Assembly (NCBI GenBank): GCA_033977485.1
Contig: CM066995.1
Location: 46,373,736-46,437,735, forward strand
Length of the DNA: 64,000 bases
Source of the DNA: Hydrangea macrophylla
Taxonomy: Eukaryota; Streptophyta; Magnoliopsida; Cornales; Hydrangeaceae
Direction: 5' to 3'
The notes below the pieces were generated by a model that ran no database searches, was not told where the DNA came from, and saw only the letters and a program-made list of their open reading frames with translations. The translations under genes were made by a program, and so were the position numbers. Shown here one piece after another: positions 21,084 through 33,323 of the stretch. How positions within the stretch are numbered: position 1 is the first letter of the stretch; the number at the start of each line of letters is the position of its first letter.

Positions 21084-24000
21084 AGCAACTCATACAGATG
21101 ATTAGTAGAATGTCTGCCACGTTAGAAAGGATAGATGCACGGCAAGAGGGTTCAGGAGGAACATTCCCTGTCCAACCACTTCCGAACCCCAAGGGACATA
21201 ACAATGGTCCTAACAATCAAGAACATGCTAAAGTTGTGACTACGCTGAGAAGCGTAAAAATCATAGAGAAAAGCATGCCTCTGTCTACACCCGAAGTGTA
21301 CAAAGAGGAGGAAGTGGTGGATAATGAGCTTGAGCAACCATCTACTCAAGAGGAGAAGCCGTCTACTAATGACGAGGCAATAAAGGCAAACATTGAAGCT
21401 CCTAGAGTAGAGGAAGAAGTTGAGCAAAGGCCTAGAAAGGACTCTGTTGAGGATGAACCACCAAAATGCCCTTTTCCTGCACCTTATCCTCAACGGTTGA
21501 AGAAACCCAAGAATGAGACGAAGAATCAGGAGTTTCTGGAATTGTTTAAACAAGTCAAAATTAACCTTCCACTCCTAGATGCTATCAAGCAAGTGCCGGC
21601 CTATGCTAAGTATCTTAAAGATCTATGCACGGTCAAGAGGAGGCAAAGTGTGAAGAAACATGCTTATGTCGCGTGCCAAGCAAGTGCGATCATTCAAAAT
21701 GAGTTGCCTCCAAAACTCAAAGACCCCGGTACACCTACGGTCTCATGTAGAATTGGGAATCAAAGGATAGATAATGCACTCCTCGAACTAGGAGCAAGCG
21801 TGAACCTGCTGCCATATTCAGTCTATAAACAACTAGGGTTGGGTGAACTCAAACCCACCCGAGTCGCTTTGCAATTGGCAGACAGATCTGTGAAGTACCC
21901 TAGAGGGGTGTTAGAGGACGTCCTTGTCCAAATAGACTCTTTTGTCTTTCCGATTGATTTCGTGATATTGGACACAGAACCTGTGTCTAATCCTGGTGCA
22001 CACATCCCGGTTATCTTTGGACGTCCATTCCTCAACACCATTGATGCCACAACCAAGATTAGAAGTGGTATCATGACTATCGTATTCGGGAACATGACAT
22101 TGAATGTCAAAATTTTTTCTAATCCCTGACCTGAGGAATACGATGATGAGGAAGAAATTCATTACATTGACACAGTCATTGAAGATGAAGTTGACTTGGT
22201 CGACTACAAAGATCCTTTGGAAGTTGTGATGACTCAATTTGGTGTTATCTATCAGCCTGCAGAGTCAACTCCATTGGATGCTGACCTGAACCAGATGTGT
22301 CTTATGATGGATACGATAGAGGAGGATAGAGCAGAATACATGTGGGTAATGCCATATGAACAATTGCCTCCTAAAACTAAGTTGGCAATGCCTTCTAGTT
22401 TTCAGTTTCCGGAGTTAGAGTTAAAGGAGCTACCCAAAGAGCTAAAATATGCATTCCTAGGGACTGGAAAAACGTATCATGTGATCATTTCATCTGCTTT
22501 AACTCATGAACAGGAAGGTAAGCTAGTGCAAATGCTGACCAAGCATAAGGATGCTATGGGATGGACGATTGCTAACCTCAAAGGCATCAGCCCATCCATA
22601 TGCACTCATAAGATATATCTGGAGGAAGACGCTAGACCTTCAAGACAAATGCAAAGGCGTCTGAATCCCAACATACAAGAAGTAGTTAAAAAGGAAGTGC
22701 TCAAACTACTTGATGTTGGGATGATTTATCCAATATCTGATAGTCCTTGGGTTAGTCCAACCCAAGTGGTTCCAAAGAAAGCAGGCATAACGGTCTTCCC
22801 GAACAAAGATGGTGAATTGGTACCAACACGTGTCCCCACTGGATGGAGGATGTGTATTGACTACAGGAAGTTGAATATCGTGACCCGAAAAGACCATTTT
22901 CCTTTACCATTCATGGATCAAATGCTAGAACGTGTGGCAAGACACAAGTATTACTGCTTTTTGGATGGATATAGTGGATATAACCAAATTGAAATTGCTC
23001 CTGAAGATCAGGAGAAAACCACATTCACTTGTCCATTTGGTACATTTGCCTACCGTCGAATGTCGTTTGGCTTATGTAATGCACCGGCTATCTTTCAGCG
23101 GTGCATGCTAAGCATATTCAATGACATGGTCGAACACATCCTTGAAGTCTTCATGGATGATTTTTCAGTGTTTGGCCATAGCTTTGAAGATTGCCTCAGC
23201 AATCTCGAGCATGTATTAATGCGATGTGAGGATAAACATCTAGTTTTGAATTGGGAAAAGTGTCACTTTATGGTGACCAAGGGAATAGTCCTCGGCCATA
23301 TAATCTCCGATGAAGGAATCCAAGTGGATAAAGCCAAAATCGACATAATCTCAAATCTACCTGTCCCCCGTACAGTGAGAGACATCCGTTCGTTCTTGGG
23401 GCATGCAGGATTTTATTGTCGGTTTATCCAGAATTTCAGTGCAATCTCTCGACCTCTTTGTCAACTTCTTGTCAAAGATTCACCATTCGAGTGGTCAGAA
23501 AGTTGCCAAAAGTCCTTCGAGGATCTAAAAGAGCTCCTCACCACCGCACCTATAATACAGGCACCCGACTGGAGTTTGCCTTTCGAATTAATGTGCGATG
23601 CTAGTGATTACGCCATTGGCGCGGTCCTAGGCCAGAGAAAGGACAGTAAGCCATATGTGATATACTATGCCAGCCAAACTTTGAATGAAGCTCAAATGAA
23701 TTATACAACTACTGAAAAGGAGCTGCTGGCTATAGTATTCGCCTTGGATAAGTTTAGGTCTTATCTGATAGGGTCAACAATCATCTGTTTAACAGATCAC
23801 TCGGCCCTCAAGTATCTGCTGTCTAAGAAAGACGCTAAACAACGACTCATTCACTAGATACTCTTACTCCAAGAGTTTGATCTAACAATCAAAGATATGA
23901 AAGGAGTAGAGAATGTGGTTGCGGACCATTTGTCACGATTGACTTTTGTCGACAATGCTGAATCCCAATCCATTAAGGATGAGTTTCTGGACGAACAGCT

Positions 24001-25318
24001 ACTAGCAGTAAGTGGTCTGCCTTGGTATGCTGATATCTTGAACTACCTTGTCATGGGAGAAACCCCGAATCATTGGTTAAACCAAGACAGAAAACGGTTC
24101 CTCTCGTTCGCGCGTCATTTCTTTTTTGATGTCCCATATCTTTTCAAATACTGTGCTGATCAGGTTATCAGGCGTTGCGTCCCCAATGAGGATATAACCG
24201 TAATTTTAGCATCATGCCATTCTGAGGCATGTGGTGGCCACTTCGCTTCACAGAAGACTGCACAAAAAGTTCTACAAAGCGGTTTTTACTGGCCCATAAC
24301 TTTTAAAGATGCGTATTCCTTTTGCAACACATGCCAACGCTGTCAAAAGCTTGGAACTATTTCTAAAAGGAATTCTATGCCTTTAACCCCTATTATCACA
24401 ATTGAGATATTCGATTATTGGGGCATAGATTTTATGGGCCCATTTCCCAAGTCTAATAACTGTGAATACATACTCCTTACTGTAGAGTATGTGTCAAAAT
24501 GGGTTGAAGCGATACCAACGAGACGCAATGACCATAGAACGGTCATGTCCTTTCTAAGAGAGCATATCTTGTCTCGTTTTGGAACTCCGAAAGCTTTACT
24601 AAGTGACCAAGGTAAGCATTTCTGCAATAGGCCTTTGGAGTCACTTCTCAAGAAATACGGAGTCCACCATAAAATCGCTCTTGCCTATCATCCACAGTCG
24701 AATGGGCAAGCAGAATTGGCTAACCGAGAAATCAAGCATATTCTCGAAAAGACGGTTGGTTCCAACCGAAAGGACTGGGCATACAAGCTGACCGATGCTT
24801 TATGGGCATACCGTACTGCCTACAAGACGAATCTAGGTATGTCCCCGTATAAATTGGTTTACGGGAAAGCTTGCCACCTCCCTGTTGAAATTGAGCATAA
24901 AGCTTACTGGGCGACACGCTCATTGAACTTTGATATCCAAGAGGGAGGTCAGTTACGCAAGATCCAACTTGCAGAGCTAGAGGAAATACGACGAGATGCG
25001 TATGACTCTGCAAGGTTGCATAAGGAAAGGTTGAAGGCTCGCCACGATCGTAAGATCTTTCGTAAATCATTTGAGCCGGGGCAGAAAGTTTTGCTGTATG
25101 ACTCTCACCTCCACCTTTTCCCAGGAAAGCTCCGTTCCCGTTGGACAAGCCCGTTCATTGTAAAAACTGTCTTTCCACACGGGGCGGTTGAGCTCGTCAA
25201 TCCAAAGAATGATGATTGTTTCAAGGTCAATGGCCAAAGGTTGAAACCGTTCTTGGAAAACTTCCAAACTGAAGTTGAGCACATCCAGCTGGATGAGCCC
25301 AACTATTCTCCCACTTAA
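21084..25318 (+). pseudogene. pol: Athila-1 pol (protease, RT, RNase H, integrase)
   Basis: One frame covers protease (LGASVNLLPYSVYKQLG near 21790, VIFGRPFLNTID near 22010), RT (MCIDYRKLNIVTRKDHFPLP, GYSGYNQI, FMDDFSVFG at 23150-23176), RNase H (CDASDYAIGAVLGQ, TTTEKELLAIVFALDKFRSY), a zinc-binding segment ending CNTCQRCQKLG and the integrase core ([36 protein letters not shown]), with the D, D and E residues present. The protease catalytic Asp is Glu (LELGAS). Stops are TGA 22127-22129 (CGA in Athila-2) and TAG 23855-23857. Otherwise unusually intact. Confidence 0.92.
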
Positions 25319-25458
25319 AATCCAAAGTGGAGTTTCATATTGTTGTTGTATTCCATATCTTTCCCTGCATTTTAGTTTCTCTCTTTTGTTTTTAATTCTT
25401 TGTTTGTGATCTCGTTCTAATCCACTATACCTTGAACTACTCAATTGCAGGTGCATAG
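25319..25458 (+). other. U-rich spacer ending in a predicted splice acceptor
   Basis: After the pol stop the sequence is T-rich and ends TACTCAATTGCAG at 25450, followed by GTGCATAG and the ATG at 25459. Athila-2 has the same layout (TACTCAACTGTAG before its ATG). This suggests that the next frame is read from a spliced RNA. Confidence 0.5.
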
Positions 25459-26395
25459 ATGCGAGGTGACGATGTTCATTCTATCGGTTCATGGGCTGAT
25501 TCAGAATGTCGTTGTGGCACCTGGACTGAGGGTGAACTCACACCCTGCCCCTTGCTTCATCAAGACCCTGAAGCTCACACTCTCATTGATTCTACCCAAG
25601 GGTACCTTCCATACCCACCGGCCCTCCTTGACATCAATCCATATAAAAATATGGAATTTCATGATGAAGATGATGTGGATGAGGAAGAAGACCTGTACAT
25701 GGGGAGAATGGTGGATGATGCACTAATGGCACAATAGGAAAATGATGATATATGGGAGCCATGGGAAGATCATAACCTCCAAGATGTCGTCCCGGAACGT
25801 CACAATGCAGTTTTTGTTTTCGTTGATGACTTCCTTGTTCCCGAGTTGGTCCCATACCGCTATGTGTACCTGAGCTTTCTGCTATTCAGGCTCCAATGCC
25901 CCTTACCAGCTAGTGCGTTTTGGGAATCTATGCCAATAGTGAGGTTGGAACTTAGTCACATTTCTTTTTATTTTTTGTTCCTGTTCCTTGTTTTTTCTTT
26001 TCGTGTTTAATCATTGTTTCTTGTGTTCCGTTATCTTAATCTCGATTTGTTTGTCTTTTGTCGTTTCCTTGTCCAGGATTGTCACTATGTTTCTCAATGG
26101 TATTTCGGTGTTCCTTCCACATCAGCTGTTCCATGGGGCTCGCACGCAGTCTCTTGGCACTCCACCGCAAGAGGAAGAACAACTGCGGATTTTCACACCA
26201 TTATCTATGTCTCCACCGCAGTCTCCTCTCATGTGCACACCTCATTCCCTAGCAACTCTAGACATGCTAAATGACACTCTTGCCGCTTTCAGATTATTTT
26301 GGGAACGGGAATTGTCAAGTTTGGAGTCCAATCTCGAAGATCTGGTGGTGTTCAAAGCAATGGAAGAAGAAGAAGTTTTCGTGTTGGAAGTTTAG
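25459..26395 (+). CDS. Small spliced frame between pol and env-like of Athila-1
   Basis: Exon 1 (25459-25943) begins MRGDDVHSIGSWADS, is acidic in the middle (HDEDDVDEEEDLYMGRMVDD), and ends FRLQCPLPAS...MPIV. A 133-bp U-rich GT-AG intron (25944-26076) follows. Exon 2 (26077-26395) encodes GISVFLPHQLFHGARTQSLG, TPPQEEEQLRIFTPLS and ends EEEEVFVLEV. The join is in frame and gives about 267 residues with one TAG at 25735-25737, where Athila-2 has a Trp codon. Athila-2 carries the same two exons with matching splice sites. I do not recognise a family; no signal peptide or membrane segment is evident. Confidence 0.6.
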
Positions 26396-26719
26396 TGTTT
26401 CACTTCAGTTTTGTTCTGTCATTTTCATTTTTCTCAATTGAAGTGTAATTCTGGGCAAATGATTTTTAGTTTGGTTTTTATTTTAGTTTTTCTATGTAAT
26501 AAGGTCTACCGATCACGTGGGGAGTTATAATTTTGCAAATTGACTGCATTTTGAATCTTTTATTACTAAATCTTTGCAATTTTATCTTTTGGGTGATGTC
26601 TATTCTGGCCTACATGTCTGTAATTGAACTGCTTTTAAGTATCTCTGCATGTCCAGATTTGTTTCTGATAGTTGGGGGTGTTTTGGTTCACTTTTTCAAA
26701 GAATTCTGTAATTTTTGTG
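26396..26719. other. Non-coding spacer in Athila-1
   Basis: T-rich sequence with no supported gene; small open frames have no family resemblance. It leads into the palindrome cluster at 26720. Confidence 0.5.
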
Positions 26720-27347
26720 TTCGATCGATCGAACCTATTTTGATCGATCAAAAACCCTGCATGTTCAAGCGCTTGAACGCTTTATTCAATCGATTGAGCG
26801 ATTTACTTTCGATCGATCGAACGTTGTTTTAAACGAGGCGTCTTCAGAACACCTCTTCAGTTCCCTCACTCTCACACACTCGAGCGATCGCACACACAGA
26901 GAGGGCGACTCGGCAATTTTTCCATCTCTAGCATCCACACACCTCATTTTGGGGGCTTGGATTATCACCCTCATTATCATCTCACCTCCACTGCGTGTTT
27001 CTACACCGAGGTAGGCTCCACGAGCCCTTTGTCTTTCATTTTGTTAGAAAAATCCCAAGGGGGTGTCCCCTTGGTCTTAGGATTTCCCTTTTGTGGTTCA
27101 TTTGTGTTTCACTTTTCGTTTTCCCATTCATTTTTGTGATCGCAGCACATAGCTGTGTTCGATCGATCAAACTATTTTTGATCGATCGAAGCTGAAATGT
27201 TCGATCGATCAAACTATGCTCAAGCGATCGAATCCTACTCCAGTTCAAGCGATCGAACTAAGTTAGATCGATCGAACTAGAGTATTAGCAGTTTCTTTCT
27301 TTTTTCTTCCCTGTTCTAATCTGTGTCGTGTTACGTTCTATTTTCAG
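26720..27347 (+). promoter_or_regulatory. Candidate internal promoter, leader exon and intron of the env-like gene
   Basis: A palindrome cluster at 26720-26822 contains TTCGATCGATCGAA, TTCAAGCGCTTGAA and CAATCGATTG types. TTTTAAAC follows at 26827-26834, then a CT-rich leader with CTCTCACACAC. A donor (CACCGAG-GTAGGC) is at 27011 and an acceptor (CTATTTTCAG) ends at 27347, ten bases before the env-like ATG. The intron contains a second cluster at 27159-27278. The layout repeats that of the LTR. The TATA element is weak, so an internal start is an inference. Confidence 0.45.
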
Positions 27348-27357
27348 GGCTGCCACG

Positions 27358-28779
27358 ATGAATCCAGTAACTGGCTACCACAAGTCCAAGCCCCTCAGCC
27401 TCACTATACCTGATCCGGTACCCGCACATGGGTTCCGGAATGCTGAGGATTGGGTATGGTACGAGCGTTATTTCCAGACGCGGAAGGTGATGATTGAGCA
27501 TCCTATCGAGTCTACTTGGTCGGAGCACCCGTGGTTCCTGACACGGATTCGCTCCATGCCCCACTGGTTCCATATACTCTCGCTGGCCAAGAGAGTAAAT
27601 CTGTCATGGATACGAGGTGCGTGTGCGACGATGATACGCGACCCGCACGTACCATTCACACATCATGCTTTCTTCCGGGGGTCGGGCGTTCGTCATCAGT
27701 CCCACTACAGTTTCGGCCGCCTTGGGGGTACCAGAGGTACCAGATTATATTTGTCCCCATCGTCCTGACGCACCTGAGACACCACCATCTGCCATTATCC
27801 GCGAGCTCACTGGAGGCGCCGTTCCTTCTTGGAATGGCGAGGTTTTGATTGAGGACCACTTCCTTACCGACGACTACCACATGCTTCACCTGGTCCTTAG
27901 CAATTGTCTCTTGGTGACCTCTTATCGAGAGAAGATCGCGGCTTGGTATACGCGAGTTTTATTTATAGTAGGGACAGGACAGCCGGTCTGCTTACCCTGG
28001 CTTTATATCGACTTCATGGTCCATCCCACCCGCTACATCGCCTCTAAGAAGCACCTGAAAGGTGCTTGGGCGATTCACAGAGTTATGGCTCAGGCTGGCT
28101 TTCCTGAGCTTGCTGAAAACAACCTTCGTGCTTCCCCCAGTCGATTTGGCGAGGCAGCGGCTCGCCGCTCCGACACCCAGAAGAGGAAACGAAAAGGAAA
28201 AGGGAAAGCGAAGGTGGGGGCGAAGAAGAAGAGGCGTGGTGGAACAGACACAGAGGCTGGAGCTTCAGGGACGCCCACAGAGGCTGAGGAGCTTGATACT
28301 GACGATGAGGAGGAGGATCCGGTTGCTGCTGTTCAGCAGTTCGAGTTGCGACAGCGGTCGCAGACTCAGGCCCAGGGAGAGTCTTCTTCCTCTGTGCCTT
28401 CCCGACAGTTTATGAGCTGCTATTGGAGGAGAGAGAGGCCAGGATTAGACTTGAGGGCCGGATGGATCAGCTGCAGACCTTGCTTGAGTCTATATTGATT
28501 CAGATTGGGGTTGATCAGGCCGTCCACTCTGCTCACCATCCTACGACTACCCCGTCTGCACCGCCTGCTGCCAATCCATCATTTTCTACTGCTCCTGCTC
28601 CTACTCCTACAGGTTTATCCACTTCTTCTGCTGCCGCCGATCCATCACTTTCTGCTCCACTTACTGCTAATCTTCCATCCCCGTCTGCTGCTGTTACACC
28701 TGCTACTGCACTACCGCCATCTGCACCCATTGACATTCCTTCTGACGTGGCTGATGATGATCCGTCGGGAGCCGCGTAG
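27358..28779 (+). pseudogene. Athila-1 env-like / 'putative plant transposon protein'
   Basis: The ATG at 27358 follows the predicted acceptor. The N-terminal half (WVWYERYFQTRKVMIEHPIE, AKRVNLSWIRGACATMIRDP, HHAFFRG, then FVISPTTVSAALGVPEVPDY) matches the domain found in Athila ORFs downstream of pol. A basic, NLS-like stretch, an acidic stretch and a Pro/Ala/Ser-rich C-terminus follow. A one-base insertion in a G run near 27680 and a second frameshift near 28412 break it; a coiled coil (REARIRLEGRMDQLQTLLES) follows the second. No transmembrane segment or furin-like site is seen, so an envelope role is doubtful. Confidence 0.75.
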
Positions 28780-30892
28780 CATTTTCTGGGAAGGGGGTGG
28801 TGTTATCGTACTTTTGCTTATCTGTTTATTTTTGTTGTACTATTTTTGGTGGGTGTGTTATGGTTGGACATGTGGGACAGTCCTTTATTTTGGTTAGTTT
28901 GGTTATGTATGAACATTATTTATCACTGCTTTTATTTTATTCCTTTACCATTCCAGTGGTTTGTATTGTTTGGATCATGGCTTTATTGCTTTATCTTTAT
29001 CTATTGATCCTTGTTGTTTTGGAGATTGTGTTCTATATTTCTATGCCAGGTTGCTATGCTTGTTATCATTGCGTTGCTCTATACAGGTGATACCCATCTA
29101 TTTTAATTGTTGAAAATCAACTTCTGGGGATTTTGTTGTTTTCAGTTGGGGGTAGGGGATACTAATAGATAGGTATACACCCGTAATGATCATATTTTTC
29201 ACTTGGATATGTCTCAAATTTAATTAGAATGCGGTCTGGTAAAATTTTGAAAATTTTTAATTTTGAATCTTATTGATAGAATAACTCTGAATAATCTCTC
29301 CTGCTTGTTAATTAGGCGATGACACATTTGTAGTATTCTCATCTTTTTATGGATTAAGTTCACACATTTTCTGTTATCACTGAGACGGATTGCATGTGTG
29401 AAGCTATTATGTACCCAATACTTTTATGCACTAATTGGCAGCTATGTAGAAAACCTGAAAACTGAGTTAATATGACTATTGTGCCAAAAGAACGAGTAGT
29501 GGAAGCTAATAACCCTTAGTGAGCTATTGAGCCAATCGTCATTTATGAGGGAATTCTCATGCAATTTCGAATGGTCTTTCTTGTTTATACTTAGTAAATT
29601 CGTTGTAAATGTCTCAGTTTTTCTTTAAAAGTTTTGACTGCTTGTTAGAGGAGAACGTTCAGGATTTACCAATTATACTCAATGAACACTTAAGTGCTAA
29701 AAATTGAAAGTTGAGAAAATGATTTAAGCCATCGTTTACCCATTCTTTAACCTGATATAGCTTTCACCTGCATTCATTGAAATGTTTCATCCCTGATCCC
29801 ACACCAACTAAATATTTCCAATATGATTACAAAGAATCCAAGTCCTTGATCTATATCTTGACCTCAATGAGCCGTATTATAAATTTATTAAGAATGAAGT
29901 CATCAAAGTAGAGGAAGTGGAAGGAAGTAGTTGTGGGTCAGTTCATTACTTTTAAAAAAAAAAAAAAAAAGATGAATGATGAATGAAGGAAAAGAAAAAG
30001 AGCATATGAAATGAATGGGAGATTGGGTTGAGAGATGAAAAGAATAAAAAGAGAAGTTGAAATTCCATCACATACTGAAAAGCACATTCTTCTCTACAAC
30101 ACCCTCACCTACTAACTAAAAGCCGAAATTCAAAGTCTTAAAGATTCTTAACAATTAATTTGAACATGGAAGTGTGAATTGAGTTATCCACGGTATTTCG
30201 CTCCTCTAGTAAGTAGTTTTCTATTCATGAGACTGTATACTCTTAAATGTCCGTTTTTCATAGAGTCAAGTATGGAAGCATTAGCACCCAGAATATCAAC
30301 CTTATCAAAGCTTTCATACGATGTGTGGTCATTGTAAAGCAAGTTTCTGAGAGACGTTCTTTTTTAGTGTGGCCAATGTGAGAGTTGAGCTAAAACTGCG
30401 AGTCTTCAAGGCGCAATAGTCTAAATAACTCTTAATAGGGTTGGATGTATGGTTGTTAAGCTCACATACACACGGGTGCATGATGGTGATACATATGTTA
30501 TATTTTACTTGGTGATATAAGGGAGCATGTGGATTTCTTTCATGGGTTGATTGAAGATAGTATATCTCTGTAGAGTTAAAGTAACAGTTTAATGGATGGG
30601 GAATTCTACAAGTTATTCTAAATCTTTTTGAGATTAAAATTGGAGAATTTTGTGGGTATATTCACTGCAAACCCTCACGAGATAACACTCGTCCACTAGG
30701 GGGAACCTAGGGGTTTAACGGCTTGTTACATTAGCTAAATGCAACCGCGATTCCTGCGAAAGTGAGTTAGGAATTTTCTCTCTATCTTAGTTTAGGTTGT
30801 TTTTGGTTTTCCTTTGTTTTTTTTTCTTAGTCGTGGTAGTATTAGTTTAGTAGTTTTTATTTTCGCTTTATCGTTAGGGACTAGTAATAAGC
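28780..30892 (+). other. Long 3' non-coding region of Athila-1
   Basis: No gene is supported. The stretch is T-rich at first, has a purine-rich AGTTGGGGGTAGGGGATACT near 29145 that resembles an internal polypurine tract, and an A run at 29953-29970. Long untranslated 3' regions are usual in Athila. Confidence 0.6.
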
Positions 30893-30905
30893 TAGTTGGG
30901 GGTTG
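30893..30905 (+). other. Athila-1 polypurine tract
   Basis: AGTTGGGGGTTG-type sequence immediately before the 3' LTR start TGCAAAGCGG at 30906. Confidence 0.65.
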
Positions 30906-32524
30906 TGCAAAGCGGGGGTATTTGTAAAATACAACCGCGCTAAAAGGAAGAATTGCATTGGTTTTAATCACAACTTCCCGTTTTATCTGCAAATTGCATT
31001 ACAAGGCTAGTTTTCATACAATGTGATTAATCTATGATAAGTTGTATTGTTTTAGCTATTGTTTGTGCAGATCTCTGCTGTATGGACTAGAGAGATGAAC
31101 GTCAGGACAACTGGAATGCTGTAGTGCAGACAAAAGAATTCAAACCTAAAGTTTGAAGTTCGAGCGATCGACTATAGTTCGATCGATCGAAGGTTCGATC
31201 GCTTAAAGAAGGTTGAAGCGCTTGAGTTCCAGATGTTCAATCGATCGAACATGGTATTTTCAGAAACTTTCGCGTACGCAGCAGGTGCGGAATTGTAACC
31301 CTAGCCTTTAGGTTTTCTATATATATAAGCATTGTATATGTCCCAAAGGACGCCCACTCTTGCTTTTTATCAGTTTTTAGAGAGAGAGATAGAGAGTTTA
31401 TATTGTTTTGTAGGTTTTTATTCAAGGTTTTATGTTATGATCTCGGATTCTTACAGTTTAATACGAGTTTTTCATTCCAGGTTACTTATTTATTGTTTTA
31501 TTTACATTCTGTACTTAGTTAGTCGTAGTTTAATCTTCAATCTCGTAGTATTGCATGCTAGATAAGTTAAAATCACTAGTTTTCATATTTTTCATAAAAA
31601 ACTCACATCCAAACAAAGCCTTAATGTTTTCATATGATAAAAACCGATCTGTGATACTCCAGACGATGTCTGAGTAGTCCTAGGGTTGGGAGAACACGAT
31701 GAAACAGTGATCTCCAGCCTCTGCCATGCAGCAGAATAAATCCTGTGTTCGATCGATCGGAGGTAATTCGATCGATCGAACCAGAGATAGTCAAGCGATC
31801 GAAGGACATTTCGATCGATTGAGGGATGAAGGCTTTCGATCGATCGAACGATCGTCGATCGATCGAACTCTCTGATTCTAGAGGATGTTCCCTGCAGTAT
31901 TCCAGGACCTTTTGTTTTGGAGATTCGTTATCATACTGTCCCTAAATGCTCAGTTTGTCAAAACAGTTTTCAAAATCAAGGCCCTAAGGCATTTTCTTTC
32001 AATACATTTTGCAAACCACTTTCAATGCTAACACCATTGTAGGTGCGAGTCTTAACTATTGAATTAAACCGCTTTCACATGTTTCAAGTTAACTGTGATG
32101 ATATAGTCCCGGTCATGAAAGGGCTATGGATTCTTTATTTTCAGAGAAATATGGAAAACTGTGGGTAATATACTCCTTAGTGCTTCAAAGTAACTACATG
32201 GTAGATGGTTAGCTTACTGTGGATTCGTGTAATCCCAACACTTTCTTCTTAAAGTTAAATCCTATTTTAGAATATTGCTTTAATTAGCTAATTAGCTCTT
32301 TAGTTTAATCTGAATTACTTTCGTTAGTAGTCTTAGTTTGTAGAACTTTGTGTTCTGTACCATTATTAAATCTTAATGATTTTGTTTCGCTTTCTTTTGA
32401 GTTTAGTCTAAGTTAATAGGTCATCACCTTCCCTGTGGGATCGACCTGGTCTTACCAGTTACTACTTGCACGTCTACCTACACTTGGGTATTGCACAAGA
32501 GCACACAATTATATTCTCATGTCA
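30906..32524 (+). repeat. Athila-1 3' LTR
   Basis: Same 1619-bp length as the 5' LTR, with about 27 substitutions, many of them C/T or G/A. It ends TTCTCATGTCA and is followed by the target duplication CACAG at 32525-32529. Confidence 0.95.
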
Positions 32525-32529
32525 CACAG

Positions 32530-33323
32530 CCCTTTGGCGCCTTCAAGCCTTGTTTTGATTGACTGCAAGATTGTCCGGTTTGTACCTCGACTCGACCGTT
32601 GGCTTGAGGATGCTCAGGGGAGGAGTAGTGATTGAGTATCCCGTAGCCCAAGGAGAACTGCCTGAAGATAGGGGTGTCGAATTGTCTACCGTTATCGCTG
32701 ACCAGGACCCAGGGGATGCCGAACATATTGAGGATATTCCATTCCACGAAGCTTTCCATTTTTTGTTCGGTTATTGTTGCTAAGGGCTCGGCCTCCACCT
32801 ATTTGGTGAAGTAATCAACAGCGATGACGGCGAACTTGACCTGCCCTTTTCCCATCGGCAGGGGACCGACAATGTTGATACCCCACTGGGCGAATAGCCA
32901 AGGGCTATGGATTGGTGTTTGAAGCTCTCCCGGTTGGTTGATCATGGGGGAGTGTCTTTGACACTTATCGCACCTTCTGACGTACTCTTGAGAATCTCGG
33001 GCCATGGTTGGCCAATAGTAACCTTGCAATAGGGCCTTCCTAGAGAGTGCCCGGCCTCCGATGTGATTCCTGCATACTCCTGCGTGGATTTCAAACAATA
33101 TCGCTTGGACCTGAGCGGGGTGGACACAGCGGAGGTACGGGATAGTGAATCCCCTCTTGTAGAGGATGCCGTCAACAAGATGGTATCGGGCCGCCCGGTA
33201 CTTGACCTGGCAAGCCTCTTCTTTCTTGTCTGGTAGCTCACTTGTTGTCAAGAATGTCACGATCGAGTCCATCCAGCTGGGTCCCAGGGTGACCGGATCT
33301 ACTTCCATGCCTTCTGAGTGCAA
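32530..33323 (-). pseudogene. Tat-B integrase, N-terminal and core part
   Basis: The minus-strand frame has the zinc-binding segment (CVHPAQVQAILFEIHAG ... CDKCQRHSP), then WGINIVGPLPMGKG, VSDNGRQFDTP and PEHPQANGRVEVQ. The first catalytic aspartate of the D,D-35-E triad is Asn (D of the usual WGID), a G-to-A change. A TAG replaces Trp after YFTK near 32799. The gene is cut at 32530 by Athila-1 and continues at 18027. Upstream a frameshift in a 15-base A run at 33320-33336 separates it from RNase H. Confidence 0.82.

Larger units (their letters stand above)
18033..32524 (+). mobile_element. Athila-1: near-complete Athila LTR retrotransposon (14,492 bp)
   Basis: Two LTRs of 1619 bp each, a tRNA-Asp-type primer site, gag, pol, a small spliced frame, an env-like gene, a long 3' non-coding stretch and a polypurine tract are all in order. 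By eye the LTRs differ at about 27 positions with no indel, about 98.3% identity, so insertion is recent compared with the other elements here. It sits in the integrase gene of Tat-B. Coding damage is limited: stops at 20400, 20784, 22127, 23855 and 25735, one frameshift near 21080 and two in env-like. Confidence 0.95.

Noticed and set aside
26715..27014. Frames rich in Ser-Ile-Asp-Arg across the palindrome clusters
   Set aside because: These are translations of TCGATCGATCGA repeats and occur on both strands; not genes.
27358..28779. Athila env-like product as a true retroviral envelope
   Set aside because: No signal peptide, cleavage site or transmembrane segment is visible; the basic and acidic low-complexity parts suggest an intracellular protein.
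28505..28897. Leucine-rich plus-strand frame at the end of env-like
   Set aside because: It overlaps the Pro/Ala/Ser-rich C-terminus in another frame and shows only composition bias.
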